Source: UBA6263 sp049305865
Lineage (GTDB): Bacteria; Patescibacteriota; Gracilibacteria; Absconditabacterales; Absconditicoccaceae
NCBI GenBank assembly: GCA_049305865.1
Contig: JBAQPP010000032.1
Span: forward strand, 1-64,000
Direction: 5' to 3'
Length of the DNA stretch: 64,000 bases
The notes below the pieces were generated by a model that made no database searches, was not told the DNA's origin, and worked only from the letters and a program-made list of their open reading frames with translations. A program made the translations under genes and the position numbers. The stretch's first letter is position 1. Every line of letters begins with the position of its first letter. Shown piece by piece: positions 12,679-23,435 of this stretch.

Positions 12679-13581
12679 ATGATTTATACTATAAGTAAAA
12701 AACTATTAGTAATATCGTTCTTAGCATTTGCTATTATAGCAGCCACATTTACTTTCGCGAAAAACGATAATAAAGAAAATGATGATTGAAAAAATTATTT
12801 AAATGGTATCTATTCACAAGACGATGACGAAGATGACGACGAAGAAGAGGACGATGATGATTCAGATAAAAGAAACAAATCTAAAAAGTATTTATCATGA
12901 GATTTTTGATCATGAGTAATTATTACATCTGAACAAATTTTATGTGTAAAAGATGCTGTAGAAGTTAGGGAGACTTCTATAATTACAGCTAATACAACAT
13001 TTCAGACTGCACTATTATCTGGTTTTAATACAAGGAAAACTGCTCTTTCAAACGCTCGATCATTGACCACAAAAGAAGAAATCAAAGTAGCAGTAAAAAA
13101 TGCACGAAGAAATTTTAAATCAAGTAAAAGACTATCTGAAGTAACTCTAAAAAGATCAGAAAAGGCGGCTTGAGAAACGTTTAAAAAAGCAATAAAAACC
13201 TGTAATATGGATAGTATTATAAATAATATGGAAAAAGAATGAGAAAATGTATTTAAAGAAACAAAAAAACAGATTCAATCTCCATCAAATAATAATACTC
13301 CAAAGACACCTAAGCCAGTTGTTACGCCAACACCAACACCAACAAGTCCATCTTATACATTACAAGATGTTAAAAATCATAACACAAAATCAGATTGTCG
13401 AACCGCTATAAACTCTAAAGTTTACAATCTAACTTCAGCATTTTGAAAACATCCATGATGAGATACTTTATTGGCTAGTTTATGTTGAATAGAATGAACA
13501 GCTAAGTTTAATTGACAACATTGAGCAAGTAGTTCAGCAAAAGCAATGTTAGCTCCACTAAAAATTTGAATATTGAAATAA
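12679..13581 (+). CDS. Secreted protein with C-terminal cytochrome b5-like heme domain
   Basis: A 300-residue frame. It has an N-terminal signal sequence (VISFLAFAIIAATFTFA), then a run of about 20 Asp/Glu residues (about 45-70), a helical basic middle, a Pro/Thr linker (VTPTPTPTSP), and a cytochrome b5-like domain from about residue 235. The axial histidines fit HPGG at residue 258 and QHG at 281, close to the family spacing. In the segment DC-[CGA]-TAINSKVYNLTSAF, the family has CWTAI, so CGA marks a conserved Trp. It diverges from the redox operon. An extracellular electron carrier is plausible. It is followed by a terminator. Confidence 0.85.
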
Positions 13582-13634
13582 TCTATTTGTATAATACAAT
13601 ACACCAAAACTAAACATTCCTAAAATAAAAAAAG

Positions 13635-13664
13635 TCTGACCATACACCACTGGTCAGATTTTTT
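13635..13664 (+). terminator. Rho-independent terminator after the cytochrome b5-like gene
   Basis: TCTGACCA-tacaccac-TGGTCAGA followed by TTTTTT. Confidence 0.88.
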
Positions 13665-13731
13665 ATTTTAAAACTAACATTGACATTCAGATTTATTTAT
13701 ATATATTATATAACAATAAAAAACAAAAAAT

Positions 13732-14019
13732 ATGGGAAATTTAAAAATAGTTGACGAAAATGGCAATGAATTAGATATTGCCGATGTTATGAAACAATCT
13801 ATTCAATATTATGAATATATTGATAAAATGGGAAAAAAAATAGGAGATGCCTGTGAAGAAGAGATAAGACAATTACTCAATACCGGGAAATTTGATGAGG
13901 CTAAAAAAGTTGTTAGAGACTTTTTTGAGACGAGTCGATACAATGGTGAGGTAATTTTTATTGAGTATGATCTCATAATGGCCAACATAAATAGTTTGGC
14001 ATCTCAAACCCGTACATAA
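13732..14019 (+). CDS. Small soluble protein without UGA codons, unknown
   Basis: A 95-residue ORF beginning MGNLKIVDENGNELDIADVM and ending in TAA. It looks helical and charged, with no membrane segment. All six glycines are GGN codons, whereas most native genes here use UGA for most glycines. It contains one CGA (in ETS-[CGA]-YNG). This points to recent acquisition or unusual composition. It has its own hairpin downstream. Family not recognised. Confidence 0.75.
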   Translation: MGNLKIVDENGNELDIADVMKQSIQYYEYIDKMGKKIGDACEEEIRQLLNTGKFDEAKKVVRDFFETSRYNGEVIFIEYDLIMANINSLASQTRT

Positions 14020-14052
14020 CATCAGATGTTTACGAAACAGTATTAATTTTTT

Positions 14053-14076
14053 AAAGCAGGAGAGTTCTCCTGCTTT
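14053..14076 (+). terminator. Hairpin between convergent genes
   Basis: AAAGCAGGAG-agtt-CTCCTGCTTT is a perfect 10-bp stem. The T tail is short (TTT), so termination is likely but not certain. Confidence 0.65.
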
Positions 14077-14170
14077 AAACGTTAATAAAATTCTTATACA
14101 TAATTTTTATCTTTAAACTTGTCAGTATAACTCTCGAATTAAAAATCTTTGCAAGATTTTAGTTATCGAA

Positions 14171-15088
14171 TTATTTTTTAGCGAGATTAGCATTTGTAAA
14201 TTTTCTATCTTCGGTAATCTCCTTATCAAACCATTTGGGAATTATAATATTTCCACTTTCAAGTGGAGTATTAAACTCTATTTCTGCAGTAACGAGTCAT
14301 TGATTTTTTCCATCATAAACATCTACTTCAATTTCTTTATTTTCGTAAGATATTGTATAACGAGTTTTTTCCAAATATCGATTTCATACTTTTTTCCACA
14401 TTTTATCAAAATCTTTTTTGATTAAATTTATTTCATTTTCTTTTCTTATCAATCAATGTCATTTTTTTATTGTTTGAAAATATTCTATTCATTCTTTGAA
14501 TTCAACTTTTCTTATCCTAATTGTTTTATTATTTTCATCTTTAAAAAATCATTGAATGATTTTTTTGCTAGGGTATTCAATTATGTTTTCTGGTAATTTT
14601 TTTATCAAAAATTTCCTTTCAATCTCAAATCATCCCAATCATACAATCACACTAGGCATAGCATCGTGAATATAATCAACAATACTATTTACGTAAGTTT
14701 CTAAATCGCCATACGACCCATGTTTTTCTTCATATTCTGCTTCATCTAGTACATCTTCTTTTTTACTATAAGCTACAAAATTGAATAATATTGACTCATA
14801 TCACAATGATTTGATAACTTCTTGATGGTGCTTAGCCATACATATTATAAAATCCTGATCTTTCAATATTTTATCAACTGCTTTTCTCTGTTTATGTTTA
14901 CTCACATCACATCAATATTTTTCTAGACGTTTAATTGTATAAGAAAAAGCTACCTCTGGATGGGCAATAGTTCAGGCAGAACTGGCTTGTATATTTTTTA
15001 TTTTATTATCTTTGATATATTTTTTAGCTAAATATTCTGCACTCATACTACGAAAAATATTTCCAGTACATACAAACAATATTTTCAT
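14171..15088 (-). CDS. Fusion: low-molecular-weight Tyr phosphatase + CYTH domain
   Basis: A 305-residue protein. Residues 1-150 are a low-molecular-weight protein tyrosine phosphatase. The P-loop is CTGNIFRS, with Cys7 and Arg13 in the C-x5-R-S pattern. The late acidic loop (YEEKHGSYGDLETYV) differs from the usual DPYG form, so the general acid is unclear. Residues about 153-300 are a CYTH domain, the triphosphate-binding tunnel fold of ThiTPase, inorganic triphosphatase and CyaB. It has the signature E-I-E-R-K at 155-159, a later RYTISYENKEIEVDVYDG stretch and a C-terminal FDKEITEDRKF. The two parts are continuous with no stop between. It may couple phosphate-ester chemistry in one polypeptide; substrates are unknown. 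cutA lies 28 bases upstream in the same direction. Confidence 0.87.
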
Positions 15089-15115
15089 TAACAAAAATTA
15101 AAACACTAAAATAAA

Positions 15116-15418
15116 CTAACTATTTATTCGTTTGAGATATTCATCGTTTACATCATTAGGCTTCATCCATAACATTTCAGGAGTCTGATGTGGATGATTC
15201 TTTTTGAAATATCAAATTATTTTTTCCTTATTTCATTCAGGTAATTTGATTAACAATATTTTTTCTTGTTCATTTTTGAGTTTTCATTCCCACATATAAT
15301 AAGATTTTACATAATTTATCCTATTAACGCATTTTGCCATTCATGATTTGATTAATCCTAAAATGAAATTCTTTAACTTTCTTCCATCATTTGGGAATGT
15401 AGCTATAAGTAGTAACAT
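15116..15418 (-). CDS. cutA: CutA1-like divalent-cation tolerance protein
   Basis: A 100-residue protein with the CutA1 pattern: a beta start (MLLLIATFPNDGRKLKNF), the central MAKCVNRINYVKSYYMWEGK (family: aaCvN....v.S.Y.WeGk), LLIKLPEGN, and HPHQTPEMLW near the end. CutA1 forms a trimer with a ferredoxin-like fold. Its link to copper tolerance in other bacteria does not fix its function here. It sits in a minus-strand run with the phosphatase-CYTH fusion. Confidence 0.88.
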
Positions 15419-15465
15419 AATTTTTAATTTATAGTTTAAATATATTATTGATCCTCTTTTATCAT

Positions 15466-16242
15466 CTACTTTATATTTGGCATTATTGTTAGCTGTTTTA
15501 TCTCTTTATCGCTCTTTTTCATATCTTTTCAAATAATCCTTACTAACTGGAAATATGGTTCTATAAAAACTTCTTTATCGTTGATCCTTAAAGCATCGAT
15601 TTCATATATTACCAACATAATTAACATAATTGCACAAATCATCGCTCCGATAATAATTGGTGTTAGATTTGCTGTAGGCATTTTTAATAATGCAAGGCCC
15701 ACAAGCAATATAACAGATAGAAATATATTTAGTATCCACTGTAGCCTTGTTATTTTGGTTTGAGCAAGTACAAGTTGTGTTGTCCTAGCTCCTGTAGCCT
15801 CTCCAAGTTCATTTGTTATACTTTGAAAAATAGTATTTTCTTTTGCTGTTTTGAGTTTTGCCCCAGCAACAATTTGCTGAATTTTTCTAAATTTTTCATG
15901 AACCGATTCGGCTTTCCAGTAATCGTCCCATTCCACATTTGGTACGGCATTACAATATATAATAAGATCATCACAAAATTGTTGAACGCTTTTTTTATCT
16001 GATAATTGTTTCATATAATAATACAATGACAGCAAAGAACTCGTTTCTTCGGCAATAGCGTCCCTAATTTTACTATAACGCTCCCATGCATTGTTGATTG
16101 TGAAAGCAGCTATAAGGCCATATATAAGACCTATCACGGTAAGGAATAAGCTCAATTCTTCCAACGAAAAAACTTTGGTTGTGAATAGAGTTAGTCCAGT
16201 TGAAATGATTACTATAATTAATATATATCATCTTTGCCCCAT
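15466..16242 (-). CDS. DUF4239/bestrophin-like membrane protein
   Basis: A 258-residue frame from ATG at 16242. UGA occurs near both ends, so the standard-code ORF is truncated to 211 residues. It has an N-terminal membrane helix (YILIIVIISTGLTLF), a second (LFLTVIGLIYGLIAAFTI) and two C-terminal helices around 180-235. The segment NNAWERYSKIRDAIAEETS is typical of the DUF4239 (bestrophin-like) family. Function in this family is not well established. Most glycines are GGN here, unlike its neighbours. It ends about 50 bases before cutA. Confidence 0.78.
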
Positions 16243-16282
16243 ATTATTACATATAAATAATAAAGTTTAATTTTTATAAATA

Positions 16283-18400
16283 CTACATAAATATATCTCT
16301 AGGTTTTGCTCATTCTTGAGGTCATATTAGTCATCTTTCTTCCATTTGATCCATTATTCTAGCAGCACGTGCAAATCCTACTCCAAGTTTTCTTTGAAGT
16401 AAAGTAGCTGATGCTTTTCTTGTCTGTGCAATGACTTGTATGGCCTGTTCTATAAGTTCATCATCATCACCAGCCGATCATGAATATAATCAACCTTTTT
16501 CTAGCTTGCTTTCAAGTGCTTGTATAATTTCAGGATTGTATATATCTTCTTCAGATAATCATTTCATATATTTCTCTTTTAACCTTTCTACTACTTTTTC
16601 AATCTCTTCCGTGCTTACATAAGGAGCCTGTATTCTAAGAGGGAATCTAGTATTGGAATCTATATAAAGCATATCTCATTTACCTATCAAATCTTCAGCT
16701 CATTTTCTTCCGATTATTGTTCTACTATCTATTTCTGATACTACTCCAAACGCAATTCTTGTAGGTATATTAGCCTTTATAAGTCAGGTAATAACATTTA
16801 CAGAAGGTCTCTGAGTAGCAACTATCAAATGTATTCAAACGGCACGAGCTTTCTGAGCTATACGAGTAATACAAGTTTCGACATCCTTTTTGCTACCTGA
16901 CATCATCATATCAGCAAGTTCATCTATAACGATAACTATACGATAAAGTTTATCTCATATTATTTTGTGATTATATTCTTCAATATTTTTTACCCTTTTA
17001 TCTTTTAGCATTGTATATCTTCTTTCCATCTCATCTACTGATCGTTTTAATAATTTTAATGCCTTCTCACTATCACTTACAATAGGTGCTAGCATATATG
17101 GTAATCCAGAATACATCTCAAGTTCCACTTGTTTGGGATCGACCATAAGAAATTTTAATTCAGATGGAGTATTTTGATACATCAGACTCAATATAAAATC
17201 ATTTACTCATACTGATTTACCAGATCAAGTAGCTCATGCTACAAGTAGATGTGGCATAGATTCAAGTTGTTTTACTTCTATAGATCAATCGATTGCTTTA
17301 CCTAGGGTTAGACTGGTATTTCATTTTTTCATAGACTCTTGGAATTCTTGTGAATTTATTACATCTCATATTTTTACCATCATAGGTTTAGGATTGGGTA
17401 CTTGTATTCATATAGAATCTGTTCATGGTATTGGGGCTACTATTCTTAAAAACCTGGATTTCAAAGATAACTTGATGTCATTATATAATCATTCGATTGT
17501 AGAAATCTTAATTCATTCATCTGGCTTTATTCTTATTTGTACTATAGACGGTCATATATCAAATCATTCTATCGTGATAGCTACATTAAATTCCATAAGC
17601 TTTTCTTGTAATGCCTTTGCTTTTTCCATAAGAAATGTTTCGTCTATCGTCGTTGTTTCTCAAGCATTTGATTCCAAAAGTTCTACCCCAAAAGTTGGCT
17701 TATCGCCAGAGAAATGTATTGCCGGTCTCGGTTTTTTTCTTTCTATTTTTTCTTCTACTTTCTTTTTTATTAGCTCTTTTATAAATGAACGAGATATCTC
17801 TTGCGGTTGTGATATTTCGTCATCATCATCGTCGTTATTGTTTCCACTATAGTTTCAACGTCAAGATTTTTTTTCAGATTTGGGTTTGTCATAGTTTTGA
17901 AGTGTAATTTTAGGTAGCGAAAAATTGAATGTATATAATACCCGTCATATACACAAAGCAAAAAGTATAATTACAAAAGTTTTGACTGCCACCAATTTTC
18001 ATCAAAACATATTTTCCAATATCCATAGAACTGGCCGCGATAAAAATCCTCATGCTTCTTGGTATGTTGTGCCAGTCCCATCAAGTACTGGAAAATTTAA
18101 TATTGCAGAAACCAATACCATCACTACCAAAAATTGTTTAATCAAAAGTCTTATAAAATATCATTTTATCAATACCAATATACCCACCAAAATACATAAT
18201 GCAAAAAAAATATTAAGTCAGATTGCTCCAAAAGCTATCTTTGCATACTGTGTCAAAAAATCAAATACTGGCGATCATTTTGCAAGATAAAATGAAAAAA
18301 AATAAAGTACACCAAGTATCAGCATAAGTAGTCATATTTTGAATTTATTTAATGTTATATTTTTCCTAGATGAGCTTCTTCTTTTTTTCCTTCTTCCCAA
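16283..18400 (-). CDS. ftsK: DNA translocase FtsK
   Basis: A 705-residue protein. The N-terminus is basic (GRRKKRRSSSRKN), followed by four membrane helices to about residue 175, an acidic linker, the motor domain and a C-terminal gamma winged helix ending RIMDQMEER. Walker A GATGSGKS is at about 389-396; Walker B VIVIDELAD is at about 488-497. In LLK-[CGA]-SVDEMERRYTML the family has the conserved LKWAVEEMERRY, so CGA falls on an invariant Trp. The start is uncertain: no ATG precedes the basic region, so TTG at 18400 is proposed (an in-frame TAA lies just upstream). FtsK moves chromosome ends at the division septum and helps dimer resolution. Confidence 0.95.
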
Positions 18401-18598
18401 AACAATAAATTACCTAAGTAAAAAAATCTGTTACAATGTACATAAATAGATATTTATGCACTATTTTCAATACGAAAGTATCTAAATATATTTTATAAGA
18501 TGTCAATTAGTATTTAATGGTTTTATTCGGAATATTTTATTTTAGCCTTATTTTAGCTTATAATTAAACTAATAATTTTAACAATTAAATTATTTAAC

Positions 18599-20668
18599 AT
18601 GTTTTTAAGTTCTATAAGCTCAAAAAAACTTATCAAAAATCTGATTTTATTGTTTCTTTGAATATTTATGTTTGTTTTAACAACAAACGCTTACACAATA
18701 ATAAAAACAAATGTAAGTAATGCAATGCAGGTTATTGAAAGGACCCTTTTTACATCTAATGGTAGTCAAACCTGAACTATGATTATGGATATCAATAGTG
18801 GATGAAAAATTTTTATCAATCCATCTTATGTAGTTACGGGTACTGCAAATAGCAAATGAGTGCTTTCTGTAAATGCTAATTGAGAATTAATTTTTTCTAA
18901 TGTAGTATGAGTCACATGAGCGATGTGACCACAATGACCAGCAGGCTCATGAACATCATCTAGTCAATGGTTAAATAATTGAAATAATATATATTACAAC
19001 AACGGTAATGTAGGTATAGGAACCAATGAGCCAAAATCAAAATTACAAGTAGAGTGATCTATTTTGTGAGGTAGAGATAATATTTTACAATCAAAATATT
19101 GATCTATAATCTGAGGATCATGAAATTCTATAACATGATTATCTAATCAATGAGTATGTTCAGATGCAATGACTCAAATTGCCTGTGCTTTAAATATGTC
19201 TCGTGATGATTGCCCAGATGAATGTAGTTTATCTATTTATTCATTTATTTGATGATGAAATAAAAATACTATACAATGATGAGCTTCTTCTATTTTAAAT
19301 TGAGAATTAAATAACATTAACTGAAGTCGAAGTTTTATTTGATGATGAAATCTAAATAATATACTATGACGATATTCAAGTATTATTTGATGATCAAGAA
19401 ACATTAATGAAGAATCAAATCTTTCATTTATTTGATGATGAAAAGATAATAAAGTAAGAACTTCATATGCTACTTTTATCTGATGATGATCTTATAATAA
19501 TTCAGAATGATCAAGTTTTTCATTTATTTGATGATGAGAATATAACTTTATTTGATGATTAAATTCTGCTATTGTATGATGAAAAAGGAATACAACAAAT
19601 TATGATTACACATTCATCTGATGATGAACTACAAATAGTACTAGCGGTCATTTTGCTGCAATAGTATGATGAAAAGAAAATAAAGCATTATGATATGGTT
19701 CCTTTATCTGATGATGAGAAAAAAATAATACTACAGATTATTATACAACAATCTGATGATGATATGCAAATACATGAAAAAGTTATGGTTGAGTAATAGC
19801 ATGATGACAAGCAAACTATTTAAATGATTGATATAATTCTGCATTTGCGGCAATTGGATGATGATTTCATAATGAAATTAATTCAGAAATGTGAACAATC
19901 TGATGATGATGATACAATAAAACTTATTGATCTTTTAATACAATCTGATGATGAATACATAATTTTGCTTGATGAAATTATAGTACGGTATGATGATGAG
20001 ACAGCAATACATGAGCATGAGATCGATCTACAGTCCCATGATGATTTATGAATTCTGCTAATTGAGATTACTCTGTAGTAATGTGAAATTCATCAATAGC
20101 AAACTGACAAAATTCAATTGCTATATGAAACACTGCTATTACGAATTGACAAAATTCTTTAGCTATGGGCGTTTGAGCTCAAGCACATTGACAAGCTTCA
20201 GTATCTATATGATATTGAACATATTCAAGTTGATCAGAGTCAACTGCTATTTGATTTTACTCAGAGGCTATAGGCTTAATATCAACAGCAATTGGTAATC
20301 ATCCGAGAGCTAACTGAAATTATTCTATTGCTTTGGGAACTGAAACTATAGCAAATTGAGATTATTCTACCGTTATATGAAAGTTTAATATATGATTATC
20401 AAATACTCTTTTAGAGGTATGAATGTGAAATTCTGATCAAGATCGTTCTAATGCAATGACAGTATTAAATGATGGTAATGTTGGTATAAAGAAAAGTAAT
20501 CCACTACATGCTTTGGATGTTAATTGAGCAATTAAGTGACAAGCTTATTATTCTGCAAACAATAATCCTTGAGTGTCTTCATGAGTAACTATAACAACTC
20601 CATCTTGAGATGTTTGTATGACATTTGAAAATTGATTGTTAATATGAGTAACAAACTGAAGTTGTTAA
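18599..20668 (+). CDS. Secreted YadA-head/Hep_Hag-like repeat protein
   Basis: A 689-residue frame packed with UGA codons, including runs of TGATGATGA. Signal peptide at 1-34 (LIKNLILLFLGIFMFVLTT). Residues about 215-480 are tandem units of 9-15 residues centred on FIGGG, IVGG or TIGGG. From about 490 they become AIGN/SIGYG units (NGQNSIAIGNTAITNG), as in YadA-type adhesin heads. The flanking segments NVGIGTNEPKSKLQVEGSI and NVGIKKSNPLHALDVNGAI resemble the stem used by many tail-fibre and endosialidase-like proteins. It probably forms a trimeric beta-roll on the cell surface. No anchor domain is visible. An SLH-domain protein gene follows 28 bases later and may anchor or co-assemble with it. 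Confidence 0.87.
19240..20050 (+). repeat. Coding tandem repeats with TGATGATGA (Gly-Gly-Gly) cores
   Basis: About 20 units share a core ttTATTTGATGATGA or aTCTGATGATGA followed by a variable Asn-rich spacer. In the standard code each core would be two or three consecutive stops. Here it reads I-G-G-G. Unit lengths vary in multiples of three and keep the frame. Confidence 0.85.
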
Positions 20669-20696
20669 TTATAAAAATTTTATATAGAGCAAAACA

Positions 20697-22490
20697 ATGT
20701 TCAAAAAAATATTATTTCTAATTGCTTTGATATTAATTGTTGGTTTCCAATATACATCTGCGAATAGTATAGAAGACCTACGATTTGAAGATTCACTATT
20801 TTCAGAATATTTTTCTTGAATACAAAATAACAAATCAGACGTAAAATTTGATTACAACTGAAATAATTTTTGATGAGTGTTTTTTTTCAAGTGACTAGAA
20901 ACATTAAGTACGGGCGAAATAATTTCTCTTTCATGAACCACAAAAACATGTACTCAAAGAGTATTATGAATTTATTATAATTCTCAGAGATGAAATAGAC
21001 TACGACCTCTTGATAAACAATCTTTAAGTTGATTGAAACTTTTAGATTCGTGATATAATAATCTGATTCTTACATGATGATTTTTTGTATGATGTAGTGG
21101 AAATTTTCAAAATGTTTATGGTAATATCAGCCATACTTACTGAAATATAGATTTCGAACTAATTGTTGGTGTAAATTATAATTTTGTTTCTAATATTTAT
21201 ACAAGTATATACTCTGGTTCTTCAGAATATATATCATGAAAACTTAATTGATATATTTGGGATAATTATGGATGAATATGACGTATGATTTATATCCCTA
21301 CATATCAATGAACAACTACATTAACTGGTCTAACTAGTTCTTGAAATACTGTAAATCTACAACACAATCAAACTATTATATATTCATGAGATGATGATTA
21401 TTTATTGTTTTCTGGTAGTCAATTTTTAATTACCGATGGTAATTGGAATGGTAATGTAATACCACCAACATCTGCATTATGAACTTGAGCTGCAAATAAT
21501 GGCGAGGCTGGTCTATCTTCTGGAGATATCAATTTTTCTATTCAGGCTGGAGCTACATGAGCGAGTTTGATAGCTAGTTGATGAATATTTGTAATTAATA
21601 TTATTGTCCCTATTGGGCAGAGTTGAAAAGTACTGTCTTTATATAGATCTCAAAATGGTGTTTTATGGATATGAAATACTCCCGATAATACTTGTACATT
21701 GGATGCTAATAAAAACTGTCAATTTATGACTGATCATCTAAGTTTTTTCGCTGGAATAGATACATCATATATTGAATATAACTTGAATACAACGATATGA
21801 TGAGGATATAGATTAATAAAAGACAATTGTTTATATTCTTCAAAATTAAAAAATAATTTACCTTGAGTAAATTCTGAATGAATAGATTATTCTCCAAGCT
21901 ATTATGACAAAACATGTGTTAAAAATTCTAGTGAGGAAAAATATTTGACAGGTGAGTGTAATGTGATATGATCTCCTTATAGTCAAGAGCTAAACAGTGC
22001 ATTTCAATATAATTATAATCTTTGAACTACAACAGTATGTTCTTGGTTAGATGCTAGATTAGATAAATACATTCTTAGAAAAGAATTAGCTAAAATGATG
22101 AGTATTTATGCCAGCAAAATAATGTGAAAATTACCTCAAAATATATCTGCTTGTAGTGATTTTGTAGATATAAAAAATGAATCCAAAGAAATGAAGACTT
22201 ATATAAAATTTGCTTGTCAATTAAACCTTATGTGATTGGAGAGAGATTGAAAAATAGTAAAAGAAAACTTTAATCCAAATGATCTTGTAACCAGAGCAGA
22301 ATATGCAACAGTATTTTCTAGATTACTTTATGGAGATAAGTATGATAATTTTAAATGAAAACGATATTTAGGTCATCTAAATGCTCTAAAAAAAGCATGA
22401 ATAATGACACAAATAGATAATCCATTTATGACAGAAATTAGATGATATATTATGATTATGCTTTGGCGTTATGATACAAATAACAATTAA
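20697..22490 (+). CDS. Secreted protein with C-terminal S-layer homology region
   Basis: A 597-residue frame. It starts with a signal peptide (MFKKILFLIALILIVGFQYTSA). The N-terminal two thirds are Asn/Ser/Gly-rich and beta-like, with a Ca-site-like GDDDYLLFSG and several Cys pairs. From about residue 450 the sequence is alpha-helical with S-layer homology motifs: RKELAKMMSIYASKIMG, then FNPNDLVTRAEYATVFSRLL, then HLNALKKAGIM and a final MLW. SLH regions bind cell-wall polysaccharide in other bacteria. It lies 28 bases after the YadA-like gene, so the two are probably one transcript. Predicted role: wall-anchored surface protein. Confidence 0.85.
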
Positions 22491-22551
22491 CAAAATATTA
22501 TATTGACTTATTTTACTGAATAAATACAACACTGTCCAAACAAAAATCTAT

Positions 22552-22956
22552 ATGAACGAAAAAATTCTAACAATCATCAAGCCTGACGCAATGAACCATT
22601 GCTCTGAAATTTGGACAATTATACTTAATGCTGGATTTGTTATCCACAAATCAAAAAAAATCCAATTTACACATAAGCAGGCAGAAGAATTTTATTTTTT
22701 ACATCCACATTCTAAATCTTTTACCGAATTTATGATTTCTGGAGAATGTATGGTTGCCATACTTGAAAAAAATAATGCCGTAAAAGATTTTCGTAAACTT
22801 ATTGGAGATGATAATCCTGCAAAAGCAAAACCTGGTACTATACGTGCATTATTTGGCAATCCCAAACTTTACGCTAAAGGTATACCAGCAAACGCTATTC
22901 ACGGACCAGAATCTCTCCGAATTGCTAAGTTAGAAATTGAACTTATTTATTCATAG
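22552..22956 (+). CDS. ndk: Nucleoside diphosphate kinase
   Basis: A 134-residue protein of normal family length. It has the N-terminal ILTIIKPDA motif and the catalytic histidine in NAIHGPES (His117). It balances NTP pools by a phospho-histidine ping-pong mechanism. All seven glycines are GGN and none is UGA, in contrast to adjacent genes. One CGA occurs in ESL-[CGA]-IAKLE, a position that is not normally Trp. This suggests acquisition from a standard-code donor. It is a single-gene unit with its own terminator. Confidence 0.95.
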   Translation: MNEKILTIIKPDAMNHCSEIWTIILNAGFVIHKSKKIQFTHKQAEEFYFLHPHSKSFTEFMISGECMVAILEKNNAVKDFRKLIGDDNPAKAKPGTIRALFGNPKLYAKGIPANAIHGPESLRIAKLEIELIYS

Positions 22957-22980
22957 CTCTGCAATTTAAAATCAATCTTA

Positions 22981-23013
22981 AACTGAATGTGGATTTTCCC
23001 TTTCAGTTTTTTT
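22981..23013 (+). terminator. Rho-independent terminator after ndk
   Basis: AACTGAA, a 14-base loop, then TTCAGTT and a T run. Confidence 0.75.
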
Positions 23014-23016
23014 AAC

Positions 23017-23073
23017 TTGAAATTTATTATGATATTTTTAATATAGCACGTGAAATCATTTTGTGATATTAAA
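23017..23073 (+). promoter_or_regulatory. groESL promoter with overlapping palindrome (candidate heat-shock operator)
   Basis: A -35-like TTGAAA (23017-23022) is followed about 17 bases later by an AATATA -10-like box. An imperfect inverted repeat TTTAATATagCAC ... GTGATATTAAA (23037-23049 and 23063-23073) overlaps the -10. The spacing and the CAC/GTG cores recall CIRCE (TTAGCACTC-N9-GAGTGCTAA), but the arms differ. A repressor site is an inference. Confidence 0.4.
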
Positions 23074-23104
23074 ACAATATTTTAATTTTTTAATTTGTTA
23101 TACC

Positions 23105-23401
23105 ATGACAAAAGAATCCACATTAATTCCTTTGGAAGACCATATCCTTATAGAAGGAATCGAAGAAGAAAATAAAACTAAATCCTGAATTATATTGCCG
23201 GATTCAAAGGAAAAGCCTAGTAAATGAAAAGTAGTAGCGGTGTGAAATTGAAAAATTTTGGATAATGGATCTAGAGCCTCTATAGATGTAAAAGTATGAG
23301 ACATAGTCTATTTTACCAAATATTCTCCCGATGAACTAGAAGTAGATTGAATAAAATATTTGGTTATCAAACAATCTGCAATATTAGCAAAACAATTATA
23401 G
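23105..23401 (+). CDS. groES: Co-chaperonin GroES
   Basis: A 98-residue protein with the GroES fold pattern: LIPLEDHILIEGIEE, a mobile loop region KTKSGIILPDS, KGKVVAVGNGK, VGDIVYFTKYS and a C-terminal VDGIKYLVIKQSAIL. Glycines at the invariant mobile-loop and beta-turn positions are UGA. It forms the heptameric lid on GroEL. groEL follows 34 bases downstream. Confidence 0.95.
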
Positions 23402-23435
23402 TTAAAAAATATTTTACAACTTAACTTACACGAAA

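Noticed and set aside
19240..20050. Regular repeats that could be a CRISPR array
   Set aside because: Units vary in length by codons, keep the frame, and encode a YadA-like protein. No conserved repeat of constant length is present and no cas genes are seen.
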